Notes under the pieces: model-generated
Told to the model about the DNA's origin: nothing
Database searches by the model: none
Seen by the model: only the letters and a program-made list of their open reading frames with translations
Position numbers and translations under genes: made by a program
Shown here: in pieces, positions 20,633 through 29,026 of the stretch
Position numbering within the stretch: position 1 is the first letter of the stretch
How the letters are laid out: every line of letters starts with the position of its first letter
From: Purshia tridentata
Taxonomy: Eukaryota > Streptophyta > Magnoliopsida > Rosales > Rosaceae
Reading direction: 5' to 3'
Assembly: GCA_003254885.1 (NCBI GenBank)
Contig: QANT01009156.1
Span: 1 to 31,759 of the forward strand
Length of the DNA stretch: 31,759 bases

Positions 20633-21190
20633 TGAACTTGATCAATCACACACTCACAGAAGCACATGCTGTAAACTTTGCTTTTCATTAATTCAATAAG
20701 TGGAATATACATCACCTTATATAGTATACGTGATATCCTAGTTCTACACAACTTATAGAATTGGAGTCCAAGTAAAGCTATACACGCATAGTACAAAGGA
20801 AATACTAGTAGAACTAGGATATAAAACTAATAAGGGATTTATCATTTACACTCCCCTACAAACTTGGCTGCCTTGGAGTGACAAGTTTGCCACAAAGAAG
20901 AACATGGCGTGTCTTTAAAAGACCCTTAGTAAGAATGTTGGCCGGTTCATCATGAGAAGGGACAAAAACCACTCGATGACTGCCAAGGGCAACTCTCACT
21001 CGAACAAAATGATAGTCAAGCTCAATGTGACGAGTTCGAGCATGAAATATGGGATTGGCTGCCAAGTATGTTGCAGTTGTATTGTCACAAAAAAAAAAAA
21101 AAAAAAGAATAGGAAGAGAAACGCAAACCTTAAGTTCATGTAACAGATAGCTCAACGACATTATTTCTGCACATTATTTCCGTTCCCAAA
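20633..21190 (-). mobile_element. Ty1/copia 3' end: LTR plus RNase H remnant
   Basis: On the minus strand, 21161-20870 keeps the copia RNase H end (SYLLHELKVCVSLP, CDNTTATYLAANPIFHARTR, HIELDYHFVRVRV, ANILTKGL). A polypurine tract (GTAGGGGAG at 20859-20851) comes next, then the start of an LTR (TGTAAATGATAAATCCC from 20850). The LTR runs to about 20633-20639, includes TATATAAGG, and contains the inverted pair GATATCCTAGTTCTAC (20728) and GTAGAACTAGGATATA (about 20808). An 18-base A run at 21089-21106 interrupts the RNase H reading just before CDN. It is 5'-truncated near 21190 and unrelated in LTR sequence to the element at 2227. Confidence 0.8.
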
Positions 21191-22387
21191 ACACGTTTCT
21201 TCTCTGTCCTTTTTCTATCATTCTCTCTATCTGTCTCTCTGACTCTCTCTCTCTCTCCCTCTCCTTTTCTTTCTTTCCTACCCAAAACCGAAAGGAAAAA
21301 AGGAAAAAAAAATATGCTAATGCCTACTCTTGCCCAAATGAACCTAATGTAATGCCAACACGAACCCAATGTAATGCCAACATGAACCTAATGTAATGTC
21401 AAAAGACCAAAATAGACATAAGAAGTGAAATACCCCAAACATAACAGGTCATTAACATTAACACACATGATATAGGATTAAAAAGAAATTGAAGGCAGGG
21501 TTTTTGAGGTTTGACAATTTGGATAGGGATTCAACAGGAGATAATATGATGTAGGGGTATCTAAATACATTGTATAGAAGTTGACAACTAACCTTTCATT
21601 TATGCTCACAAGAAAGAAAATGATGTAAACATGGGACATAGGATTGAAAGGAAAGTTATATAAGGTGGGGTTTTATATTATTTAGTTGAAAAAATCAAAT
21701 CTTCTGTTATTCTCAGAGCAAAAGAAAATGCTCTAAAATTATGAATAGATGAGAAAAAACATTATTTAGTAATGGAGAATGAAATTTCTCTATTTTTCAC
21801 CGAAAAGACAAATTCCATAAACAAAGTGTCATGCTGTTGTGAACTTTTTATGTAAATTAGTCTACAGAAGCATCGTCTACGATTGTTTTAAAAAAGTGCA
21901 TTGCTTTGGAAGTAATATCTCTACTGTATGATAATTTCATGAAATACATCAATATATTTCTTATATCTAGATTTATTTTGAGGACTACTTCATTTAGCTA
22001 GGAATAGTAAATAGAAAGCTTATCAAAGCACCAACGCTTGCATAAAATCATACACGAAGTCATGCTTTCTAGATGCATGGTTGCAAGGTTGTATGTGCAA
22101 AGTCTATTAAGAAAATATATATATTTTAAGGGGATGGAGAGGGCAAGCGTCAAACTTTCTTTCTGAACCTTCTGGTCGACTTTGATTTGCAGATCCAATC
22201 CATGAAGGAGATGTACCTACCTGAGCTAAATGAAATGTATCAGAAAATTGCTGCTAAACTTCATCGGGTATGTTCATCACTTTAATTTTTTCTCATGTAA
22301 TTCATTGCCCAACTTTTTCCCATTAAGTAGGCCCCTAAATACGTGTGATCACGGGTCATTACATGAAAAAAAGGAATGTGATATAAT

Positions 22388-22591
22388 CAAGGAATTAAAT
22401 TTCAGATTTCAACAAAATTTCGAAAGTTCAAAAATATGGAAATAAGAATTTCGATTTCGGTAACAATTTAGACTAAAACAATCGAAACTTTTAACAAAAT
22501 TTTGATAATTTCGATTTGTTAATATTTCGAGACCTAACAAAATGGAAATTTTGGAGAAATTTTGAGGAAATTCTCGAAATTTATTTCCAGG
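22388..22591. mobile_element. 204-bp hAT MITE in a MED15 intron, perfect 8-bp TSD
   Basis: The ends CAAGGAATTAAATTTC and, on the other strand, CCTGGAAATAAATTTC form an imperfect TIR. GATATAAT flanks it exactly on both sides (22380-22387, 22592-22599). Its body is filled with AAATTTCG, AATTTCGAT and AAATTTTG words and shares TTTAGACTAAAAC (22467-22479) with the 1.56-kb element at 6503 (6586-6598), so both belong to one family. The equivalent intron position in MED15 copy A (19011-19030) lacks the element. Confidence 0.88.
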
Positions 22592-23032
22592 GATATAATT
22601 CACTAAACAGATGGTTTAACACTTTCCCTTCAAATTTATGGGTGATAGATCCCTCTTGATTGGATTTCATTTTCTGTTAAGTGCATACATGAAGTCTGTC
22701 TGGATGGGATTGTTATGACACCATCAATTAATGATTCCAACATCAAATTCTTCAAATTTTTGTTACTTCTGGCACTCTTGTTCTTGCTCATGTCTGATGT
22801 TCTTTCTGTTTTCCAGCACGAATCTCTTCCAAAACAACCAAAACCAGAGCAACTGGAGAAGCTGAAAATGTTTAAGACTATGTTGGAGCGCCTCTTTGCA
22901 TTCTTAGAGATTTCAAAAAGTAACATTTCACCTGGTTTAAAAGAGAAATTGGGTTACTATGAGGAGCAGATAATAAATTTTATTAATAAAAATAGATCCA
23001 GGGAGCCTGTTTCTTCTCTTCAGCAAGGGTAG

Positions 23033-23800
23033 CCTTGAGTCTGCATTATGTGAAATTATGGTCATATTCAGCCTCACAAGTACAAAACCATTGTTATATA
23101 TTCCTGGGAGGAAACTTGAACATATATGCCAAATAGACATCACAATATGCATGAATATGAACATGTTCTGGAATTTTATTACCAAATGTAGTAGAATATT
23201 ATCCCTTAGTGCTGAAAGTATTGATGAATTGTGCATTAAAACCATATAAACATGAATTCAAATATGTAAAACTCAGATAAATCCAATTCATTATATTTAG
23301 TAGTCATAATTTTACAAAGTCGAGGTACATAATATAACCACGCAATTGTAAAATTCACCCACACAAACCATCACCCAAGTGAGGAATGAGGATACATTGC
23401 ATAATCAAATATACCAAATGCTTACGTAGCAACCCAAAACAAACCATCACCCACTACCTAGCTCCTACAATGTCCATGTTGTCCTCCTTACTAGTTACTG
23501 CCACTAAGCCAAAGTCACACAAGGGCAATCAAGTTCGAGTTTGACTGGAGGCTTTACTCGCGGACTTACTACATACTCTTTCATCCATCACTAGCACCCT
23601 CTATGGCTTGGGAAGATTGTTTCGTCCAAAAGTTCAGGTCAGATGGGGCAAAGATATAAGGAAAGACCGGTAGGTGGTTTGGCGAAAATACCCCTCCACG
23701 TGAGGGGCACATGACATGCTTTAACGGAAAAGGTTCTAGTGGGATTGAGTCGGATCTAGTGAGAAGGTTCTTACATATACGAGTGTTAATGTGACCTGAC
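23033..23800. other. region between MED15 copy B and the LINE, no gene
   Basis: No coding similarity recognised. The first 300 bases are AT-rich. 23340-23560 contains two copies of CAAACCATCACCCA about 100 bp apart. The 5' end of the LINE that follows is not visible here. Confidence 0.4.
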
Positions 23801-23887
23801 TCTGGGCGGATTGGTCGTACCTATAAATCATGTAACTTTGTCCCCGACGAACAGCGATTGAACAGCGATCAAACTGACAAAGAATAG

Positions 23888-24573
23888 GGCAAATGGCTTA
23901 AGGCGGTGCTGGTTTTCAAAAAACCTAAGTCCATGGAAGAGGAAGGATCAGATGATGATGTGGATGTTGATCATAGGGTTGCTGCCCCACAAGAAAGAGC
24001 AAACAACTCAAGTCGATCAAGTGGCGAAGGGCAAACAGCAACTGGAGCATGTGCCAGTTATTCTTGCATGGCGGCTTATAGGCCAAGAGAATTCAAGAGC
24101 TTTTAATAGGCCAATTGCGGATACTAGAGATTTTTCGGCCACTCCCTCAAAATCTTTTAGTGAATGGGTGGCGACAAAGAAACAGACTGAGGAGGAGCTA
24201 CGGCTGAAAAGACTTGGCGAGTATGAACATATATAAGTTTAGAAGAAAAGGAAAGCAGTGGAGGAAAGTTATCGAGAAAGTGCGAGTATTCCTTTATCGA
24301 ATGTTTTTCGTGGGATACTAACCTCCATCGATAACGGTCATTATGTGGCAATGAAGCAAATGGAAGAAGCGAAAAAGAAATCACTGAACAAGAAGACCAC
24401 GATAGGCAAAGCAAAGGGAAAAGAAAAGGAGATTCGCACACTGGGGGGTATAATGCAAAAGGTGTTGCATCTGGTAGGGGTGGGGAATGATAAGTCAATG
24501 GATTTGGATCCCTCAAAGCAGATAAAGAATCTTATGGAGGGCAAAAAATGGAAAAGCCAAGCTTGCTCACAAG
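23888..24573 (+). pseudogene. LINE ORF1-like remnant
   Basis: A knuckle-like scrap (GRIGRTYKSCNF) near 23800-23850 precedes GKWLKAVLVFKK at 23888, the usual way plant L1 ORF1 zinc-knuckle proteins continue. The rest is charged and non-globular (EEEGSDDDVDVD, KKQTEEELRLKRLGEYE, KAKGKEKEIRTLGG). It needs at least two frames, with a stop just before GKWLKA and another at about 24234. The hAT element ends it at 24573. ORF1 identity is inferred from position in front of the endonuclease and from the knuckle. Confidence 0.5.
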
Positions 24574-25404
24574 CAAGGAAGCACCGACACCGATATGGGT
24601 ACGGAGACACGACACGATACGACACGCGATACAGTAAAGTTCAAAAAGACTAGGATATGACACGGCTTCAATACGTTTATTTAAATAATATATATTTAAA
24701 TATATTAAGTTATTAAGTTAATATTTTAATACTCAACCCTTCCCTGATTATCCAGACAAAACCCAAGAGAAAGACATCAAATTATCATCAAATTAAGATA
24801 TTAATATTAAGTTAGTGGGAGTTAGAATTATCTTTCGCTATCGATGATTTTGTCTCGACTTTAAAACCTTGCTGGATCATGATTCTGCAAGGCAACAAGA
24901 GGCCTCAAGTTTTAACATATTGTCTATTGTAAGTATTGTCTTTAATTTCTCACATCCAACATATCACTGATATCAGAAAGACCACCGATCAGCCAGTCAC
25001 CGCAGCCAGTTGCCACGCCTAATGCCGTCTGCCTCGCATACCCAGTCGCCACGCCCACCATCGAGCCCAGTCAGTCGCCAATCTCCTCGTGACGCCCAGT
25101 CAGTCGCCTATCTGACTCTCTCTCTCTCTCTCTCAGTCTTTCTCTGGTTTGTTTTCCTCTTTTCTTTCTCTCTTTCAGTTTTTTTCTTGTTTTAAGAAAT
25201 GCTTTGGTTTTTGGTTAAAAACCTCTTGCCGTGTCCCATTTTCGTGTCCCTACGTGTCGGCGACTTGTTGGCGGCATGTCGAAGAGTCAAACTTGAAAAA
25301 AGTCAACGAACATGGCTATAGCCGTGTCGGATACGTGTCGGACCCGTGTCCTGACATGTCGGACACCTGACACTCCACCTCTTTAGAGTGTCGGTGCTTC
25401 CTAG
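24574..25404. mobile_element. 831-bp hAT element with 8-bp TSD inside LINE ORF1
   Basis: The left end CAAGGAAGCACCGACAC and the right end, on the other strand, CTAGGAAGCACCGACAC match at 16 of 17 bases. CTCACAAG occurs exactly on both sides (24566-24573, 25405-25412). Subterminal zones are rich in GACACG/CGTGTC words, including GTGTCGGATACGTGTCGG near 25324. The interior has CT-rich runs near 25115-25185 and no transposase. It differs from the AAATTTCG family at 6503 and 22388. Confidence 0.88.
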
Positions 25405-25965
25405 CTCACAAGGTTGCATTGAATCGGGGGAATCCACAACACCCAAGAATGGAGCGAGGTGATAAACAATGAATGGAAGAACTCCAGGATAATAGAGGGC
25501 CAGGTAGAAACAAACAAGGCAAAATGACTACCAATCTGGATGTTGGTTTACTAAGAACAAAATTTGTGGGATTGGATGGCCTGGCCCATCACGAGAAATA
25601 AAGATACTCAGTTGGAATGTTCGGGGTCTTCAACAACCCTTGACATTCGATTCTCTCAAGTATATCTTGAGAATATAGAGATCAAACGTCATTTTCCTAA
25701 AAGAAAATGAAAATGACGGAGAAGCAGATGGAGAGGCTTCCAACATAACTTGGCTTGAGTGGTGGGTTGTGGGTGGAGCGTAGAGGTTTAGAAGGAGGTT
25801 TGTTCATACTTTGGATTTATGGTTGGGATCTCCGTGTTTTATCATATTTAACGGGGTATGTGGATATGAGTATTGACTCCCCCGCACACTATTTCTTTCG
25901 GATCATTGGTTTCTATGGACATTCGGTTACTACTCAGCATCGTCACTCTTGGGAACTGTTGTGTT

Positions 25966-26670
25966 GATCACACATAGTTCTCTAAGAAGCATGGTATTAT
26001 GAATTAGCACCCACGTGATCTTGTCTTAGATGTATCCTAGAGTTAACACAATTAGCAAATAAACACATTGAACACAATTAGCAAATAAACACATTGAACA
26101 CAAAGCATAAAAGACACCAAGATCTATTCTCGAGGTTCGACAAACTTTGCCTCCCAATGTGATCCGTAAAGAATCACAGCTTCACTATTAAAGAAAAGAT
26201 TACAAGATCTTGTTAAAACCTTACCTTAATTCCTCAGTGTAGCTGCACCTCTTCTCTATAGCCTCACACTTGTATCTAGGTATTAACCTTATTCTTAAGG
26301 CTATAGTAACCTATTTATATGCATAAGTTTACCACTTAAATAGGAATCCTAATCCTAATAGAATTAGTTATGGTCTTATATAGCTAATTCTATTCTTATA
26401 TATGAAGACACACTTAGAACTCCTTCCCAGACTAGGAAAGGTTTGCACAAGGTCTCTTTACCCTTCAATATTATACCCACTTAGGAAAGTCAAAACTACC
26501 CCACAAAACATACTAAAGCTCACTAGTCATGAGCGACCGGTCAACCAAACTTGTTGGAACAACTCGACCTTTCTATCTTTTGTCAGCTAGTTGGCCAAAG
26601 CCAGTGATTGGTCGGCCATTCATCTGAAGAAAAAAACTCTTCTTACAGCCAATCCGACTAGCCAAACACA
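25966..26670. mobile_element. about 0.7-kb insertion in the LINE endonuclease, possibly a solo LTR
   Basis: The endonuclease reading stops at SWELL (25960) and resumes at TWLII (26673), so about 0.7 kb was inserted. The segment begins near TGTTGATCACACATAG and ends near CACAACA, giving a TGTTG...CAACA pair as in many LTRs, but the flanking pentamers (TGTTG and CATGG) do not match. It includes the 26-bp tandem repeat at 26045-26096 and no coding domain. Confidence 0.45.
26045..26096 (+). repeat. 26-bp perfect tandem duplication
   Basis: AACACAATTAGCAAATAAAC followed by ACATTG occurs twice in succession (26045-26070, 26071-26096), inside the unresolved insertion. Confidence 0.92.
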
Positions 26671-27149
26671 ACACATGGCTCATCATCAGTGTTTTTAATG
26701 AAATTGTTATTTCTAATGAGAAGGAAAGCGAGCGTGAGAGGCCTGTGCGTCAAATGAAGATCTTTAAAGAAACAATGTTGGACTCTAAGCGTATTGATAC
26801 TCCTTTCCAGGGTAGCCATTCAGTTAGGTAGGTATGCGTAGTGGGGAGATTTCCATCATAGAGAGATTAGACCGATGTGCTGTGAACGAAGAGTTGCAAG
26901 CGGCTTTCACACATATTTTTACCTATCATATCCAGATTATAGGATCAAATCACATTCCTATACTTACTGAAGTGTTGTCTAATCAAAATCGGGGTCAGGT
27001 ATGTCAGGGACCTTGTCATTTTTATTTTGAGAAGATGTGGTGTCGAGAAGAGCAATGTGCATGTATTATAGGCAAGGCATGGCAGCATATGACATGGGAT
27101 GACAAACTCAACTGATCATGACCAGGTTGGGAGCAACCTGGCCAATGGA

Positions 27150-27470
27150 AACAAATGTTAGAAAACCATATGGGCTCTTAAAGTTCCGGCGAAAAGAAAA
27201 CTTTTTCTCTGGAGTAAATGCCATGAGATCCTCTCATGCAACTCAAATTTGTTCCGGCATACTCTTATTGACGATCCATGATGCAAATGTTGTTGAGAGG
27301 ATGCAAAAATGGTCTTACATGCACTCTAGGGTTGTGTAAAAGCTCAAGAGGTATAGAATCTCTCTGTGTTAAGTGAGCTAGGTGATCTATCTTTCGAAGG
27401 CAGGTTTGTTGTTTTTATAACCATCCGCGATGCAAGCATTGTGGTGAGGATGCCAAAAGTACTTCTACAT
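27150..27470 (+). pseudogene. LINE reverse-transcriptase zinc-binding (zf-RVT) remnants
   Basis: The frame from about 27168 reads LKVPAKRKLFLW, then HEILSCNSNLF, IDDP, CKCC and EDAKMVLHAL, the standard zf-RVT motif series, with in-frame stops replacing two residues. A second, shorter match at about 27420-27465 (NHPRCKHCGEDAK) repeats the Cys-rich core. Two zinc-binding cores in a row point to two fused LINE copies or a local duplication. Confidence 0.75.
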
Positions 27471-27479
27471 TAGTAAAAG

Positions 27480-27715
27480 CATTTCTGGTAGTGGTTGACA
27501 AAAATATATATAAGTGTTTCTGAGTTATAAAAGCATTTTTAAAATATTTTTTTAGAAGCACCTGACATATGCTTTTATTAAGAAGCACTTAAAGCATTTT
27601 TGCATTAATCAATTAAATTTTTTATAAAAATTTGTATTTAACTTCTTTGCAGAAATATTTCGAGTAAAAGCTCTACTAAATAAAAACACTTTAAAAAACA
27701 ATGTCAGATTTTCTC
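27480..27715. repeat. AAGCACTT-type dispersed repeat
   Basis: AT-rich, with recurring AAAAGCATTT, TTAGAAGCACCTGA, AAGAAGCACTTAAAGCATTTTT and AAAAGCTCTACT words in both orientations. It resembles the short MITE-like repeats common in eudicot intergenic DNA. No clear ends are seen. Confidence 0.4.
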
Positions 27716-27722
27716 TCTTTCG

Positions 27723-27941
27723 TTGCTAGAATGGGCCTTTTTCTTTTTGCTATTTGGGCCTTCTTTTTTTTCTTTTCTTTTTTTCGTATTTTACTATAGC
27801 TTGTTTGTTTTTGGGGCCCTTGCCTTTGTTTTAGTTTGTTTTGTTAACCTGTTCTGGGTTGGTTGTGCAGTCTTGTATCACTCCTTATCAATGATTTGTG
27901 AGTTCTCTAAATAAGGAAAGAAAAAAAAGAAAGAAAGAAAG
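27723..27941 (+). mobile_element. L1-like 3' UTR and A-rich tail
   Basis: T-rich and G/T-rich sequence with TTGTTAACCTGTTCTGGGTTGG and CTTGTATCACTCC...TCAATGATTTG, then an A-rich (AAAG)n tail at 27916-27941. This matches the general form of plant L1 3' ends. The 63-codon hydrophobic frame across it is a composition artefact. Confidence 0.5.
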
Positions 27942-28156
27942 TGTGCAAGGTTGCAATATTATATATATCATGTGATCTAATTAATTAGCCTGTTATCGTT
28001 GTCTTGTGCGCTGCAAAATCGCAATCCAAGAAAAGGTCACTTTATATAATTGGAAGAAGCAAAGACAATTTGGCTGCATATTTAAATAGCAAAAAATCCC
28101 TTTTCGCAGGAGGGTAGGGTGATTCAAATCTAGCTTAACATTCACAAACCAAATGA

Positions 28157-28168
28157 TGCCACGTGGCA
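28157..28168. promoter_or_regulatory. 12-bp palindrome TGCCACGTGGCA upstream of VAPYRIN
   Basis: A perfect palindrome 859 bp before the VAPYRIN start codon. It differs by one base from the CYC-box described for the NIN promoter (TGCCATGTGGCA, as I recall it), where the common-symbiosis regulator CYCLOPS binds. It also contains a perfect G-box (CACGTG) with GCC/GGC flanks, so a bZIP or bHLH factor is the simpler alternative reader. The sequence match is certain; its function is inferred. Confidence 0.55.
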
Positions 28169-28514
28169 ATAATGAGCAAGGTTTTATCTATATGTTGTTG
28201 GGCCTAATTGTCTTGCCAACACAAATTAATAAAACAAAGACTTCTTAGTGCATGTTTGTACATGCCATTGTTCATACTAATTCGGCAAGTAAAATGAAAG
28301 TAGGATCGAGTCGCTACCCCACAAAGGCTTTTTTAGTTATATTTACTTATTATTCTTGTAATCAAACTTATGTACACACAAGGTTGTTTTAATATTATAT
28401 TTTCTTAGAAAAAAAAAAGAGAATTATATATAATGACCAAACCTATATATTATAATGTTCTTGTCTTTTGTAGAACTAGTTTATACTCCTAGGAATTTTC
28501 AATGGGACGGAGCA

Positions 28515-28521
28515 TCTTGTT
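28515..28521 (+). promoter_or_regulatory. MYCS-type TCTTGTT motif
   Basis: TCTTGTT, the core reported in promoters of mycorrhiza-induced phosphate transporters, lies 512 bp before the VAPYRIN ATG. A 7-mer is expected by chance about once in ten such promoters, so this is weak. No P1BS (GNATATNC) site was found in the same kilobase. Confidence 0.25.
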
Positions 28522-28730
28522 GTTTGTCCATCGATCCCACTTTGTTAGCCAATCAATGTGACTCTTTGATGTAAGCCTAGTTAGAACATAATTGGATCAA
28601 CAACAATAAAAATGAATTTTTCTGCATAATACTTAATATAATACAACACTAGAAAGTGACATTTGGAAATTAACTTTGTGTTCTCTCCAAACGTAGTGTG
28701 AAATTCGTACAACTGTGTCTTAGGAGTTAC

Positions 28731-28758
28731 ACACACACACACACATATATATATATAT
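28731..28758 (+). promoter_or_regulatory. (CA)n(TA)n tract, probable TATA region of VAPYRIN
   Basis: ACACACAC... running into TATATATATATATA, about 270-290 bp before the start codon. The pyrimidine- and CA-rich, TA-poor sequence after 28790 looks like plant 5' UTR, so the TA run is the likely TATA element. The microsatellite could vary in length between individuals. Confidence 0.5.
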
Positions 28759-28971
28759 GAATATGAGACGCCGAATAGAACAAGTCAGCATTGTTTTTAA
28801 CACCCACCACTTGGCACTCTCTCATCAGAGCCGGCCTCTCCAAATTCACATCTCTTCAACTACACATACACCCACCAAACTCCAACACTTCCCCAAACAC
28901 CTTCCACTTTGGCCGATCATTTCTACGTCGACATTTCTCCATCAATTCAGATCGTCTTCCTCCTTCAATTC

Positions 28972-28992
28972 ATGAGTTATCGATCAACATAA
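28972..28992 (+). other. 6-codon upstream ORF in the VAPYRIN leader
   Basis: ATGAGTTATCGATCAACATAA encodes MSYRST and ends 34 bases before the VAPYRIN ATG. If transcription starts near the TA tract, it is in the leader and could lower translation of the main frame. Confidence 0.45.
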
Positions 28993-29026
28993 AACAGTTT
29001 ATTGTTGATACAAATAATCAATAATT

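Larger units (their letters stand above)
20496..23032 (+). pseudogene. MED15a-like fragment, copy B (broken)
   Basis: Three exons equivalent to exons 2-4 of copy A: about 20496-20567, 22193-22267 (SMKEMYLPELNEMYQKIAA) and 22818-23032 (SLPKQPKPEQLEKLKMFK, SNISPGLKEKLGYYEEQI). Damage: the acceptor used by copy A (TTTGTAG) reads TTTGTTG here, leaving only a shifted CTCTAG. The first exon has one extra base relative to copy A near 20555, which shifts the frame. The last exon stops (TAG) right after SSLQQG, where copy A continues into QLLPSHMNS. No counterpart of the QSQRAHHPE exon is found. The introns were further hit by a copia fragment (20633-21190) and a 204-bp hAT MITE (22388-22591). It probably arose by tandem duplication of an about 2-kb internal MED15 segment. 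Confidence 0.8.
25602..27115 (+). pseudogene. LINE ORF2 endonuclease (APE-type), interrupted
   Basis: ILSWNVRGLQQPLTFDSLKY at 25605 is the canonical N-terminus of the L1 AP-like endonuclease. LWVERRGLEGGLFILW and FFRIIGFYGHS follow (25755-25965). After the insertion, WLIISVFNEIVISNEKE (26676) is the expected next motif, with the catalytic Asp of the D-F-N-E block changed to Val. The 26834-27115 frame continues with ISIIERLDRC and IQIIGSNHIPIL, where the family has a conserved S-D-H (here S-N-H). Stops and frame changes are present, so it is inactive. Confidence 0.85.
23800..27941 (+). mobile_element. degenerate L1-type LINE with nested insertions
   Basis: Order on the plus strand: an ORF1 region (about 23800-24573 and 25405-25590), an ORF2 endonuclease start (25602-25965), its continuation (26674-27115), a reverse-transcriptase zinc-binding domain (about 27165-27350) with a second short zinc-binding piece near 27420-27465, and an L1-like 3' UTR with an A-rich tail (27723-27941). 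The reverse transcriptase core is deleted. A hAT element (24574-25404), an unresolved insertion (about 25966-26670) and an AAGCACTT-type repeat (27480-27710) split it. No 5' end or target duplication could be set, and the 3' UTR may belong to a second copy. Confidence 0.7.

Noticed and set aside
20640..21106. A LINE-retroposed antisense copia transcript ending in poly(A)
   Set aside because: RNase H similarity continues on the far side of the A run, so the run is an internal expansion and not a tail. No target duplication fits.
24157..24625. Minus-strand frames of 119 and 94 codons
   Set aside because: They run antisense to the charged LINE ORF1 remnant, and their Phe/Ser/Pro-rich content mirrors its Lys/Glu codons.
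28757..28975. 72-codon frame starting at the TA repeat as an upstream protein
   Set aside because: Its first ATG lies inside the probable TATA region, the peptide has no domain, and it covers leader-like sequence.
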